A stretch of 64,000 nt of DNA from Shinella zoogloeoides (GCF_003574625.1 NZ_QNUJ01000005.1:1-64000); one strand, 5' to 3'. Shown: positions 1 to 11,641, counted from the first letter of the stretch. The notes: generated by a model not told the origin, from the letters alone. Program-made: numbers and translations.

Positions 1-66
<66 letters not shown>

Positions 67-74
67 AATCAAAA

Positions 75-106
75 GCCCCGATGACAGAAATGTCTCGGGG
101 CTTTTT
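75..106 (+). terminator. Rho-independent terminator of the initiator tRNA
   Basis: GCCCCGA (75-81) pairs with TCGGGGC (95-101), and inside it GACA (83-86) pairs with TGTC (91-94) around a GAAA tetraloop with T82 bulged. Five T follow at 102-106. It lies nine bases after the tRNA CCA end. Confidence 0.9.
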
Positions 107-302
107 GGTGTTTCTGTTCAGCAGAAGAGGCGAGCCGATGAAGTCGCCGACTTAGTTGATCCTTGATTGCGGCAGACATTGGCCGTCCTCTGGCCGCTTC
201 CCCGCCTCTTCAGAATGATGAACGGCGTGGTGTCTGAGCGACCGGCGAGTCAAACGGGCCGTAGATACGATGCGCCCCTCAGAAGATCATTGACGTATTA
301 TA
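107..302. other. Intergenic stretch, no gene seen
   Basis: No reading frame with a ribosome-binding site, no repeat and no RNA fold that I can support. A TATAAT hexamer at 299-304, with no good -35 at the usual distance, overlaps the start of the operator-promoter described next. No integrase or repeat of the tRNA end is present. Confidence 0.5.
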
Positions 303-331
303 ATGAAGTGTTGTACGTACAACATTACAAT
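303..331 (+). promoter_or_regulatory. Promoter with HutC-type operator, for the 432 ABC operon
   Basis: A perfect 16-bp palindrome TGTTGTACGTACAACA occupies 309-324. It is followed by T and a good -10, TACAAT (326-331); the hexamer 17 bp upstream of that is ATGAAG (303-308), a weak -35. The same layout (hexamer, palindrome, T, hexamer) recurs before 3511, 7957 and 44409. A repressor bound here would block RNA polymerase. The half-site TTGTAC resembles HutC-subfamily GntR sites, and the GntR gene at 7016-7750 is the obvious candidate. An alternative -10 TATAAT sits at 299-304. Confidence 0.75.
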
Positions 332-431
332 GTTGAGTGACGCTGCGCGTTTCTGTGGAGGATAGCGGTGGCGTCGGGTTGGGAGCTTGCCCGCCTTCGG
401 CATTGGCGTGTCACGTAAACGGAGGAAAATC

Positions 432-1457
432 GTGCTGAATTTCAAGAAGGTCCTGTTCGGGGCGGCTGCCCTGACATTCGCTCTCTCGGCGTCGGCCGGC
501 GCTGAAGACAAGATTCTCATCGGTCTCGTCACCAAGACGAACGGCAATCCCTTCTATGCCAAGATGAAGGAAGGCGCCGAGATGAAGGCGAAGGAGCTCG
601 GCGTCGAGCTGCAAAGCTTCGCCGGCAAGATCGACGGCGACAGCGATTCCCAGGTCGCCGCCATCGAGACGCTGATTTCGGCGGGCGCCAAGGGCATCAT
701 GATCACGCCGAGCGATCCGAAGGGCATCGTCTCGACGCTCGAGAAGGCACGCAAGGCCGGCATCTTCGTCGTCGCGCTCGATACCGAGACCGATCCGATC
801 ACGGCGGCCGACGCGACCTTCGAGACGGACAACAAGCTGGCCGGCGAGCTGATCGGCAAATGGGCCGCCGCCACGATGGGCGACAAGGCGAAGGACGCCA
901 AGATCGCCTTCATCGACGCGGTCGAGAACCAGCCGACCGTCGACTGGCAGCGTGACCAGGGCTTCATGAAGGGCTTCGGCATCGACATCAAGGAACCGAA
1001 CCGCTACGGCGAGGAAGACGATCCGCGCATCGTCGGCCACCAGTGGGGCGCGGGCGCCGAAGACGGCGGGCGCACCGGCATGGAGCAGCTTCTCCAGCGC
1101 GAGCCGGAAATCAACCTCGTCTACACGATCAATGAGCCGACGGCGGCCGGCGCCTATGAAGCGCTGAAGGCGGTCAAGCGCGAGAAGGACGTGTTGATCG
1201 TCTCCGTCGATGGCGGCTGCCCGGGCGTGAAGAACGTTGCGGCTGGCGTCATCGGCGCCACCTCGCAGCAATATCCGCTGCTGATGGCCACGATGGGCGT
1301 CGAGGCGATCGTCAACTACGTCAAGACCGGCGCCAAGCCCACCAACAGCGAAGGCCTCGACTTCTACAACACGGGCGTCAAGCTCGTGACGGACAAGCCC
1401 GTTCCCGGCATCGATTCCATTACGTCGGAAGAAGCCCTCAAGCTCTGCTGGGGCTGA
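432..1457 (+). CDS. Sugar ABC transporter substrate-binding protein (FrcB-like)
   Basis: Periplasmic binding protein of the ribose class (Peripla_BP_4), 341 residues, which captures a sugar for the permease and ATPase that follow. I chose GTG at 432 because GGAGGA lies at 421-426 and the product then starts directly with a signal peptide ([10 protein letters not shown], cleavage near ASAGA); an in-frame ATG at 387 lacks both. The mature part has the opening [17 protein letters not shown], the segment [13 protein letters not shown] and a terminal LCWG, all strikingly like FrcB, the fructose/mannose/ribose-binding protein of Sinorhizobium meliloti. Transketolase and xylulokinase downstream hint at a pentose or pentitol rather than fructose. 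The family and transport role are secure; the substrate is not. Confidence 0.9.
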   Translation: MLNFKKVLFGAAALTFALSASAGAEDKILIGLVTKTNGNPFYAKMKEGAEMKAKELGVELQSFAGKIDGDSDSQVAAIETLISAGAKGIMITPSDPKGIVSTLEKARKAGIFVVALDTETDPITAADATFETDNKLAGELIGKWAAATMGDKAKDAKIAFIDAVENQPTVDWQRDQGFMKGFGIDIKEPNRYGEEDDPRIVGHQWGAGAEDGGRTGMEQLLQREPEINLVYTINEPTAAGAYEALKAVKREKDVLIVSVDGGCPGVKNVAAGVIGATSQQYPLLMATMGVEAIVNYVKTGAKPTNSEGLDFYNTGVKLVTDKPVPGIDSITSEEALKLCWG

Positions 1458-1468
1458 TGATCCGGACC

Positions 1469-1488
1469 GGCGCGGCCTTGGCCGCGCC
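1469..1488 (+). other. GC-rich hairpin after the binding-protein gene
   Basis: GGCGCGGCC (1469-1477) and GGCCGCGCC (1480-1488) form a nine-pair inverted repeat between the binding-protein stop codon and the permease start. There is no T-run, so it is more likely an mRNA-stabilising or partially terminating hairpin that favours binding-protein expression. Confidence 0.6.
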
Positions 1489-1518
1489 GCCCTTCCATAA
1501 CGAAAAAGGGCTTGCTCC

Positions 1519-2558
1519 ATGTCGTCGGACAATCAGGCACTCTCGACGGCCGAGGCCGCATTCGAGGACCAGCGGTCGTCGGTGGGCCGCACGCTGCACC
1601 GCTTTCTTCACAACAACTTCACGGTCGTCCCGGCCGCGATCCTCATCCTGAGCTGCCTTCTCTTCAGCCTCATCGTCGGATCGCGCTTCCTGCACCCGTT
1701 CAACTTCTCCCTGATCCTGCAGCAGGCGACGATCATCGGTATCGTCGGCACGGCGCAGACGCTGATCATCCTGACGGCCGGCATCGACCTTTCCGTCGGC
1801 GCGATCATGATCATGGCCTCGCTCATCATGGGGCGGCTCGCGGTCCTGTCGGGCGTGCCCGTCGAGCTTGCCTTCCTCGCCGGCCTTGCGGCGGGCGCGG
1901 CCTGCGGCTTTGCCAACGGCGTCCTGATCTGCCGCTTCAAGCTGCCGCCCTTCATCACCACGCTCGGCACCTGGAGCGTCTTCGGGGCGATCAATATCGG
2001 CTATTCGCGCAGCGAGACCATCCGCTCGCAGGAGATCGCCGATACAGCGCCGTTCCTCCAATGGGCGGGGCAGTCCTTCTCCTTCTTCGGGGCGACGCTC
2101 ACCTATGGCTCGATCCTGCTGCTGCTGCTCGTGGCGGTGACCTGGTACGTGCTGAACCGCACGCCCTTCGGCAAGCACGTCTATGCCATCGGCGACGACG
2201 CGGAGGCCGCGCAGCTTGCCGGCATCAACATCCGCCGTACGCTGACGGCGGTCTATGTGCTGGCCGGCATCATCTGCGCGCTTGCGGGCTGGGTGCTGAT
2301 CGGCCGCACGGGCTCGGTCAGCTCGCTGTCCGGTGCGACCGTCAACCTCGATTCCATCACCGCGGTTGTGATCGGCGGCACCAGCCTCTTCGGCGGACGC
2401 GGCTCGATCATCGGCACCCTGTTCGGCGCGCTCATCGTCTGCACCTTCCGCAACGGCATCGCGCTCGCCGGTGCGGATGCGGTCTGGCAGGAGGCGTCCA
2501 TCGGCCTGCTCATCCTCTCGGCCGTGGCGCTCGACAACTGGCTGAGAAAGGTGTCGGC

Positions 2559-2562
<4 letters not shown>
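1519..2562 (+). CDS. Sugar ABC transporter permease (FrcC/RbsC-like)
   Basis: Inner-membrane permease of the ribose/fructose ABC class (BPD_transp_2), 347 residues with about ten hydrophobic segments after a hydrophilic N-terminus of roughly 40 residues. The stretch TLIILTAGIDLSVG and the late cytoplasmic loop VVIGGTSLFGGRGS are typical of RbsC-type permeases and contact the ATPase. It follows the FrcB-like gene by 61 bases and overlaps the ATPase gene by four (ATGA), so the three are one transcription unit. The ribosome-binding site is weak, but no better start is visible. As usual for this class, one permease gene probably supplies both membrane subunits as a homodimer. Confidence 0.92.
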
Positions 2563-3341
<779 letters not shown>

Positions 3342-3452
3342 GGCCGGCTGCGCCGGCTCCCCTTTTTCAAGTGCGGGCTTCGGCGGGGCGCCGGGTCCCT
3401 TGCGGACTTTGCGCTTTCGGGCGGCGGAGGTCATTTCCTCAATCAAAGCATC

Positions 3453-3481
3453 TTGTCATGTTGTACGTATAACATTATAGG
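3453..3481 (+). promoter_or_regulatory. Promoter with HutC-type operator, for transketolase
   Basis: TTGTCA (3453-3458), 17 bp, then TATAGG (3476-3481). The spacer contains TGTTGTACGTATAACA (3459-3474), which differs from the perfect palindrome at 309-324 by one base. Transcription would start about 25 bases before the ATG at 3511. Confidence 0.75.
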
Positions 3482-3510
3482 ATGCGAAAAGCATATCTGG
3501 AGGCACCCCT

Positions 3511-5505
<1,995 letters not shown>

Positions 5506-5515
5506 GAAAACGGTT

Positions 5516-5549
5516 GCAGCAGGGATGGAAAGCATCTCTGCTGCTTTTT
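5516..5549 (+). terminator. Terminator between tkt and xylulokinase genes
   Basis: Arms 5516-5527 and 5533-5544 form a twelve-pair stem (one G-T pair) around a five-base loop, followed by TTTTT at 5545-5549. This is a textbook intrinsic terminator 10 bases after the tkt stop. No separate promoter with an operator is visible before 5576, so read-through probably supplies the kinase. Confidence 0.85.
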
Positions 5550-5575
5550 CATGACGCATATGGGGACAGGCAGGC

Positions 5576-7009
5576 ATGTATCTCGGCATCGATCTCGGCA
5601 CCGGCTCGGTCAAGGCACTTCTGATCGATGACGACGGCAGGACCGTCGCGGAGGCCTCGCAGGCCTATGCCGTCTCCTCGCCCGTGCCGGGTCATGCCGA
5701 AACCGCGCCGGCCGACTGGTGGGCCGGAACGGTCGCGGCGGTGCGCGCCTGCTGCGCCGGGCGCGGCGCGGCGGTGCGCGGCATCGGCCTGTCGGGCCAG
5801 GCGCACGGGCTCGTCGTGCTCGACGATGCGGAAAAGCCGCTGCGCCCCGCCATCCTCTGGGCCGACCAGCGCGCCACGGCGGAAATGGACGCGGTGCTCG
5901 CCTTGCCGGAGGCGGTGCGCCGCCCGCTCGCCAATCCCGTCGTCAGCGGCATGGCCGGCCTTTCGCTGCTGTGGCTTCGGCACAACGAGCCCGCCACCTA
6001 TGCCGCCATCCGCCGCATCCTCTCGCCGAAGGACTGGCTGCGGCTGGTGCTGACCGGCGAGGTTGCGACGGAACCCTCCGACGCGTCGATGACGCTGCTC
6101 TACGAGATCGACGGCGACCGCTGGGCGACGGATTTCCTGAACGCCCTGTCGCTCGATCCAGCCGTCCTCGCCCCCGTCGTGGAATCGCAGTCGGTCGCCG
6201 GCCGGCTGACGGCCGCAGCGGCTGAAGAACTGGGGCTACCCGCCGGAACGCCGGTCGCCGCCGGTCTTTCCGATACCGCCTCCTGCCTCTTCGGCATGGG
6301 GCAGACCACGCCCGGCTCCACCATCCTGCAGGTTGGTTCGGGCATCCAGATCATGTCGGTGGTCGAGAGTATCGAGCCGCGCGTCCAGCCCTTCTACAAC
6401 AGCTATCGCGGCATTGGCCGCAGCCTCTATTCCATGGCTGCGCTGCAGAACGGCGGCACGGTCTTCGAATGGGCGCGCACCGTGCTCGGCGCTTCCTGGG
6501 CGGAAATGTATCGCGCCGGCTTCGACGAGAACGAGGGCAATGGCGGCATCGTCTTCCTGCCCTATGCGGCGGGCGAGCGCGCGCCGCTGCTCGATCCGAA
6601 CGCGGCGGCGGCCTGGGCCTATATGCGCCTCGGCTGCACGCGCGGCCAGCTCATCCGTTCGGTCTTCGAGGGTGTTGCCCTTGCGGTGCGCGATAGCTGG
6701 GATGCCATGCGCGGCATCGGCGTTTCCGCCGACCGGATCCTGCTCACCGGCGGCGGCAGCACGGATCCGCGCTGGCGGCAATTGCTGGCGGACATCCTGC
6801 AGATGCCGCTGGTGCCGGCGCACGAACTCGGCAATGCGACCATCGGGGCCGCCTATCTCGGCGGCATCGCCGCCGGCCATTGGCGCGGCGTCGAGGACAT
6901 TCCCTTCCCCGACCAGCTCGGCGAGACGGTCGAACCGCGCGCCTTCGCGGGGCTGGACGAGCTTCTGGCCCTCTTCCGAGCCACCTATCGCGGCCTCAAG
7001 CGGGCCTGA
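5576..7009 (+). CDS. xylB: Xylulokinase (FGGY family)
   Basis: Cytosolic sugar kinase, 477 residues, phosphorylating D-xylulose or a related ketose with ATP. It has the FGGY two-domain fold: an opening GIDLGTGSVKALLID, then GLSGQAHG, LWADQRA and LSPKDWLR in the first domain and LTGGGSTDPRW in the second. The length and the GQxHG segment favour xylulokinase over glycerol kinase or ribulokinase. It lies 70 bases after transketolase, behind a terminator, and converges with the GntR gene six bases downstream. The product xylulose 5-phosphate would be the substrate of the neighbouring transketolase. The specificity is inferred from similarity and context. Confidence 0.88.
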   Translation: MYLGIDLGTGSVKALLIDDDGRTVAEASQAYAVSSPVPGHAETAPADWWAGTVAAVRACCAGRGAAVRGIGLSGQAHGLVVLDDAEKPLRPAILWADQRATAEMDAVLALPEAVRRPLANPVVSGMAGLSLLWLRHNEPATYAAIRRILSPKDWLRLVLTGEVATEPSDASMTLLYEIDGDRWATDFLNALSLDPAVLAPVVESQSVAGRLTAAAAEELGLPAGTPVAAGLSDTASCLFGMGQTTPGSTILQVGSGIQIMSVVESIEPRVQPFYNSYRGIGRSLYSMAALQNGGTVFEWARTVLGASWAEMYRAGFDENEGNGGIVFLPYAAGERAPLLDPNAAAAWAYMRLGCTRGQLIRSVFEGVALAVRDSWDAMRGIGVSADRILLTGGGSTDPRWRQLLADILQMPLVPAHELGNATIGAAYLGGIAAGHWRGVEDIPFPDQLGETVEPRAFAGLDELLALFRATYRGLKRA

Positions 7010-7015
7010 CGGTCC

Positions 7016-7750
7016 TCAATAGGTCCGGTGCAGGTCGATGGTCAGGCGCGTACGGTCGGGATGGTGCCAGGATTCGTAATATTCGAGTACCTGCTTGTTC
7101 TGGTCGTAGGTCACTTCGCGGTTGAACAGGACGTAGCTGTTCATCTCCACCTGCAACTGGCTGGCGATGGCTTCCTCATCGATGCGGGCGAGCTCCACCT
7201 GTCGCTTGCCGGTGGTCGCCACGGCATTGTAGCGCTTGGCGAGGTACTGGTAGAGCGAGACGTTCTCCAGCTCGTTCGAGTGCAGCAGCTCGGGAAAGCG
7301 CGAATAGGGCAGGTAGTTGCGCACGACCAGGAAGACCACGCCGTCGGCATAGCGCATGCGCTCCAGAAAGATGGCGTCGCTCTCGCCGATCTGTTCCGCC
7401 ACATGGGCGGGGGGCCTGATGCGCTCCTGTTTCAGCACCCGGGTCGTCAGCTTGAAGCCGGCCTTGGCCATGCTTTCGAGCAGCGGATCGAGCTGCTGGA
7501 CGAGGGCGATGGGCACCTTGCGTTCCAAGACGAAGGCGCCGCGGCCGCGCTCGGTCTCGATCAGGTTGTCATGCGCGAGCGATTGCAGCGCCTGCCGCAC
7601 GACGCTGCGCGAGACGTCGTAGGTCTCGCAAAGCTCGCCTTCGGTCGGCAGCTTGCTGCCGGGCGGATAGGCGCCGGATTCGATCGCGCCCCTCAGCGTT
7701 TCAGCGAGCTGGAAATAGAGAGGGATGGGGGAATTGCGTTCGATGCTCAT
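7016..7750 (-). CDS. GntR-family regulator, HutC subfamily
   Basis: Transcriptional repressor of 244 residues. A winged helix-turn-helix (residues 1-75, with PPGSKLPTEGELCETYDVSR and VVRQAL) is followed by a UTRA ligand-binding domain, the mark of the HutC subfamily; UTRA domains usually bind sugars, sugar phosphates or small acids. I start at ATG 7750, which has GAGGAAGAGAG upstream; an in-frame ATG 32 codons earlier has no such site. It is transcribed away from deoC. The 16-bp palindromes at 309, 3459, 7879 and 44030 fit the TTGTA half-site type of this subfamily, so it is the best candidate for their repressor. The inducer is unknown. Confidence 0.9.
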   Translation of the reverse strand: MSIERNSPIPLYFQLAETLRGAIESGAYPPGSKLPTEGELCETYDVSRSVVRQALQSLAHDNLIETERGRGAFVLERKVPIALVQQLDPLLESMAKAGFKLTTRVLKQERIRPPAHVAEQIGESDAIFLERMRYADGVVFLVVRNYLPYSRFPELLHSNELENVSLYQYLAKRYNAVATTGKRQVELARIDEEAIASQLQVEMNSYVLFNREVTYDQNKQVLEYYESWHHPDRTRLTIDLHRTY

Positions 7751-7852
7751 GCGAATCTCTCTTCCTCGCGGGGCGGTTGCAGGCACTTTGCTGTTGTTAG
7801 CGTGACATGACAAGCGGACATCACAAACTGAAAAGGCTGTATTCACCGGCTA

Positions 7853-7901
7853 TTGACACTCGGAATGTAGTTTGATTATGTTGTCCGTACAACATTACAA
7901 A
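7853..7901 (+). promoter_or_regulatory. deoC operon promoter with HutC operator and HexR-like half
   Basis: The HutC-type palindrome TGTTGTCCGTACAACA lies at 7879-7894, one base from perfect, followed by T and the -10-like TACAAA (7896-7901); a -35-like TTGATT is at 7872-7877. Directly upstream and abutting is GTAGTTTGATTAT (7867-7879), a three-mismatch copy of the HexR-like motif GTAGTTTAACTAC. A consensus TTGACA at 7853-7858 could serve with TATGTT at 7877-7882. Two regulators may meet here. Confidence 0.7.
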
Positions 7902-7956
7902 ATGTCATAATGATATGGCGCATCCTGCCATTCATATCAAATCCGGGAGCTGCGTG

Positions 7957-8979
7957 GTGGATGTGAGTGAAGCTGTCATCGGGGGGGCGCCGGCCGTGCG
8001 CGCCGTCGCCAAGGTCCGCAATTCCGGGCCGCATCCGTCCAATCCCGGCATCGCCTTCTCCATGGATCCCATCGAGGCGGTGCGAGTCAACCTGTCGGCC
8101 GCCGAGCGCCGCACGGCCTCGCTGGGCGGGCGCCGCACGGTCAAGAAGGAATGGCAGGCGGCCTGGCTGGTGCGCGCCATCGAATGCATCGACCTCACGA
8201 CGCTGAACGGCGACGACACGGAGGGCCGCGTGCGCCGTCTCTGCGCCAAGGCGCGCCAGCCGCTGCGCGAGGACCTGCAGGCCGCCCTCGGCCTTGCGGA
8301 CCGCCGCGTCACCACGGGCGCGGTCTGCGTCTACCACCGTTTCGTCGCCACTGCCGTCGATGCGCTGAAGGGCAGCGATATTCCGGTCGCGGCCGTCTCC
8401 ACCGGCTTTCCGGCCGGCCTGTCGCCGATGGAAACGCGGCTCAAGGAGATCGAGGCCTCGGTCGCCGACGGGGCGGAGGAGATCGACATCGTCATCACGC
8501 GCGAGCATGTGCTGCGCGGCAACTGGCAGGCGCTCTACGACGAGGTGAAGGCCTGCAGGGAAGCCTGCGGCCCGGCGCATATGAAGACCATCCTCGCCAC
8601 CGGCGACCTCCAGACGCTGCGCAATGTCTCGCGCGCCTCCTGGGTCGCGATGATGGCGGGCTCCGACTTCATCAAGACCTCGACGGGCAAGGAAGGCGTC
8701 AACGCCACGCTGCCGGTGACGCTGATCATGCTGCGCGCCATCCGCGACTACCGCGAGATGACCGGCCATGTCGTCGGCTACAAGCCGGCCGGCGGTATCT
8801 CCACCGCAAAGGACGCGATGGCCTATCTCGCGCTGATGAAGGAGGAACTGGGCAACGACTGGCTCCAGCCGAACCTCTTCCGCTTCGGCGCCTCCTCGCT
8901 GCTTTCCGATATCGAGCGGCAGCTCGAGCACTATGTCACCGGCCGCTATGCGGCCTTCAGCCACCACGCCATTGCCTAG
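7957..8979 (+). CDS. deoC: Deoxyribose-phosphate aldolase, long form
   Basis: Class I aldolase that reversibly splits 2-deoxyribose 5-phosphate into glyceraldehyde 3-phosphate and acetaldehyde. It belongs to the long (about 330 residues) form seen in alphaproteobacteria and animals, 340 residues here. The Schiff-base lysine is in FIKTSTGKEG (about residue 240), the second lysine in GYKPAGGIS (about 276), and the aspartate in EEIDIVITR. I prefer GTG at 7957 because GGGAG lies seven bases upstream; an ATG at 7915 has no ribosome-binding site and would leave a very short leader. The aldehyde dehydrogenase that follows is the expected partner to oxidise acetaldehyde. No deoxyribokinase or phosphopentomutase is next to it, so another aldol substrate is possible. 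Confidence 0.92.
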   Translation: MDVSEAVIGGAPAVRAVAKVRNSGPHPSNPGIAFSMDPIEAVRVNLSAAERRTASLGGRRTVKKEWQAAWLVRAIECIDLTTLNGDDTEGRVRRLCAKARQPLREDLQAALGLADRRVTTGAVCVYHRFVATAVDALKGSDIPVAAVSTGFPAGLSPMETRLKEIEASVADGAEEIDIVITREHVLRGNWQALYDEVKACREACGPAHMKTILATGDLQTLRNVSRASWVAMMAGSDFIKTSTGKEGVNATLPVTLIMLRAIRDYREMTGHVVGYKPAGGISTAKDAMAYLALMKEELGNDWLQPNLFRFGASSLLSDIERQLEHYVTGRYAAFSHHAIA

Positions 8980-8984
8980 TCGGG

Positions 8985-9080
8985 CTGGGGCGTTTCCAGG
9001 AAAAGTGGATACCGGTTTTCCGTTCGGAAGCGCGCAAAACAAAGGAACAGAGCGTTTTCGCGGTTCGGAGAACGCGCAAA
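8985..9080. repeat. Rhizobial intergenic repeat
   Basis: The stretch GCGTTTCCAGGAAAAGTGG, followed by ACCGGTTTTCCG, AAAACAAAGGA and GAGCGTTTTCGCG, is a repeat I recognise as abundant between genes in Rhizobiales genomes. It fills the gap between deoC and the aldehyde dehydrogenase gene. Boundaries are approximate. Confidence 0.7.
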
Positions 9081-9098
9081 TGCTCTGGGGAGAACACG

Positions 9099-11474
9099 AT
9101 GTCCATTGCAGAGATTCTTGAGACGATGAGCTACGGCCCGGCCCCCGAAAGCGACAAGGAAGCCCGCGCCTGGATCAAGGGCCTGGGCGGGGAGACGAAA
9201 CTCTTCATCGGCGGCGCCTGGAAGAAGGCGAAGGCCGGCGAGAGCTTCGAGACCATCGCGCCCGGTTCCGGCGAGGTGCTGACGCGCATCGCGCAGGCGG
9301 GCGCGGCCGATGTCGACGCCGCCGTCAAGGCCGCCGCCAAGGCGCAGCCCGCATGGGCGGCGCTCGCCGGCCACCAGCGCGCCCGCTACCTCTATGCGCT
9401 CGCCCGCCTCATCCAGCGCCACAGCCGCCTCTTCTCGGTGGTGGAGACGCTCGACAACGGCAAGCCGATCCGCGAGACGCGTGACATCGACATCCCGCTC
9501 GTCGCCCGCCACTTCTATCATCATGCCGGCTGGGCGCAGCTCATGGATGGTGAGCTTGCCGACCGCGAGGCGCTCGGCGTCTGCGGCCAGATCATCCCGT
9601 GGAACTTCCCGCTGCTGATGCTCGCCTGGAAGATCGCGCCGGCCATCGCGCTCGGCAATACGGTCGTGCTGAAGCCCGCCGAATATACCTCGCTGACGGC
9701 GCTGCTCTTCGCTGAGATGTGCCAGAAGGCCGGTCTGCCGGAAGGTGTCGTCAACATCGTCACCGGCGACGGGGCGACGGGCGAGGAGATCGTCAAGCAT
9801 CCGGGCATTGCCAAGATCGCCTTCACCGGCTCGACGGAAGTCGGCCGCCGCATTCGCGAGGCGACCGCCGGCACCGGCAAGAGCCTGACGTTGGAACTTG
9901 GCGGCAAGTCGCCCTTCATCGTCTTCGACGACGCCGATCTCGACGCGGCCGTGGAAGGCGTCGTCGATGCCATCTGGTTCAACCAGGGCGAAGTCTGCTG
10001 CGCCGGTTCCCGCCTCCTCGTGCAGGAAAGCGTCCATGACCGCTTCATCGTGAAGCTGAAGGCCCGCATGGAGACGCTGCGCGTCGGCGATCCGCTCGAC
10101 AAGGTCGTCGATATCGGCGCCATCGTCCATCCGGTGCAGCTCGAGCGCATCCGTTCGCTCGTGGAAACGGGCGTCAAGGAAGGCGCGAGCTTGCACCAGC
10201 CGAAGGCCGGCGTGCCGGGCAAGGGCTGCTTCTACCCGCCGACGCTGCTGACGGGCGTGCATCCGGCCGCCACCGTCTCGCGCGTCGAGATCTTCGGCCC
10301 GGTCGTGGTCGCCACCACGTTCCGCACGCCCGCCGAGGCGGTGGAGCTAGCCAACAACACCGAATACGGCCTTGCCGCGTCCGTCTGGAGCGAGACCTTG
10401 TCGCTTGCCCTCGACATCGCGCCCAAGCTGAAATGCGGCGTCGTCTGGGTCAACGGCACCAACATGTTCGATGCCGGCGTCGGCTTCGGCGGCTACAAGG
10501 AATCCGGCTTCGGCCGCGAGGGCGGCCGCGAGGGGCTTTCCGCCTACAGCCGGCCGAAATGGTTGGCGAAAGCCAAGCCCATCGCCGAGAAGCCGTCCGC
10601 CCAGCCGACCGGCGACGTGCTCTCCACCGCTTTCGTCGACCGCACGGCGAAATTCTATGTCGGCGGCAAGCAGGCGCGGCCGGACGGGGGCTATTCGCGC
10701 CCGGTCGTTTCGCCCTCGGGTGCGCTCGTCGGGGAGGTTGGCGAGGGCAACCGCAAGGACATCCGCAATGCCGTGGAAGCGGCGCGCAAGGCAGCGTCCT
10801 GGGGCACCGCGAGCGAGCACAACCGCGCGCAGATCCTCTACTACATCGCGGAAAACCTCGATGCCCGCGCCGGCGAATTCGCCGAACGCCTCGCCGCCAT
10901 GACCGGCCGCCGCCGGCAGGATACGGCCCGCGAGGTCTCCGCCAGCGTCTCGCGCCTCTTCGCCTATGGAGCATGGGCCGACAAATACGAGGGCGCGGTG
11001 CACAAGCCGCCGATGCGCGGCGTGGCGCTCGCCATGAACGAGCCAGTCGGCACGCTGGGCATCGTCTGCCCTGAGGAGCCGGGCCTCCTCGGCTTCGTCT
11101 CCACCTTCGCGCCGGCCATCGCGCTCGGCAACCGGGTCGTCGTCATCCCCTCGGCCAGCCAGGCGCTCGCCGCGACCGACTTCTACCAGGTGCTGGAGAC
11201 TTCGGATGTGCCGGGCGGCGTCGTCAACATCGTGACGGGCGACCGCCATGCGCTGGCGCTGGAACTCGCCCGCCACGAGGAGGTGGACGGGATCTGGTAC
11301 TTCGGCAACGCCGCAACGGCCGGCGCCATCGAGAAGGCCTCCGCCGGCAATCTCAAGCAGGTCTGGGCCGAGACGGCGCAACGCGACTGGTTCGATGCGC
11401 GGCAGGGCGAGGGACGGGAATTCCTCGGCCGCGCCACGCAGGTCAAGAATATCTGGGTGCCCTACGGGGAGTAG
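9099..11474 (+). CDS. Aldehyde dehydrogenase, tandem double-domain form
   Basis: NAD(P)-dependent aldehyde dehydrogenase of 791 residues, far above the usual 480-500. Residues about 35-495 form a complete enzyme: PWNFPLLMLAWK for cofactor binding, the glutamate in LELGGKSP and the catalytic cysteine in NQGEVCCAGSR (Cys300, by alignment with the middle cysteine of NQGQCCCAGSR). Residues about 515-791 are a second, shorter domain of the same family (GTLGIVCPEEPGLLGF, GGVVNIVTGD) that lacks the cysteine motif and is probably structural. It follows deoC and likely oxidises the aldehyde that aldolase releases, acetaldehyde if the substrate is deoxyribose 5-phosphate. ATG 9099 is preceded by GGGGAGAAC. 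Confidence 0.92.
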   Translation: MSIAEILETMSYGPAPESDKEARAWIKGLGGETKLFIGGAWKKAKAGESFETIAPGSGEVLTRIAQAGAADVDAAVKAAAKAQPAWAALAGHQRARYLYALARLIQRHSRLFSVVETLDNGKPIRETRDIDIPLVARHFYHHAGWAQLMDGELADREALGVCGQIIPWNFPLLMLAWKIAPAIALGNTVVLKPAEYTSLTALLFAEMCQKAGLPEGVVNIVTGDGATGEEIVKHPGIAKIAFTGSTEVGRRIREATAGTGKSLTLELGGKSPFIVFDDADLDAAVEGVVDAIWFNQGEVCCAGSRLLVQESVHDRFIVKLKARMETLRVGDPLDKVVDIGAIVHPVQLERIRSLVETGVKEGASLHQPKAGVPGKGCFYPPTLLTGVHPAATVSRVEIFGPVVVATTFRTPAEAVELANNTEYGLAASVWSETLSLALDIAPKLKCGVVWVNGTNMFDAGVGFGGYKESGFGREGGREGLSAYSRPKWLAKAKPIAEKPSAQPTGDVLSTAFVDRTAKFYVGGKQARPDGGYSRPVVSPSGALVGEVGEGNRKDIRNAVEAARKAASWGTASEHNRAQILYYIAENLDARAGEFAERLAAMTGRRRQDTAREVSASVSRLFAYGAWADKYEGAVHKPPMRGVALAMNEPVGTLGIVCPEEPGLLGFVSTFAPAIALGNRVVVIPSASQALAATDFYQVLETSDVPGGVVNIVTGDRHALALELARHEEVDGIWYFGNAATAGAIEKASAGNLKQVWAETAQRDWFDARQGEGREFLGRATQVKNIWVPYGE

Positions 11475-11502
11475 GGCACGGCAAAAAGCACAGTGCATGT
11501 TG

Positions 11503-11641
11503 GCCCCTCACCCTAACCCTCTCCCCGCAAGCGGGGAGAGGGGACTTGCCGCACGAACGGGCATTGGTTGGGGAAACCGGCGCGGCATATCCCCTTCGCC
11601 CCGTTTACGGGGAGAAGGTGGCCGGCAGGCCGGATGAGGGA
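11503..11641. repeat. Palindromic mosaic intergenic element (RIME-like)
   Basis: An element bounded by CCCCTCA at the left and TGAGGG at the right. It contains one strong palindrome, CCTCTCCCCGC then GCGGGGAGAGG around 11518-11541, and a second, CCTTCGCCCCGT then ACGGGGAGAAGG, around 11592-11617. This layout is typical of the short palindromic repeats scattered in rhizobial genomes. It sits inside the operon between the aldehyde dehydrogenase and SDR genes. Confidence 0.75.

Noticed and set aside
387-431. Upstream ATG for the FrcB-like protein
   Set aside because: It has no ribosome-binding site and would place 15 polar residues before the signal peptide; GTG 432 has GGAGGA at the right distance.
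7016-7750. True HutC, regulator of histidine use
   Set aside because: No hut genes are nearby and the candidate operators lie before sugar genes; only the subfamily name is shared.
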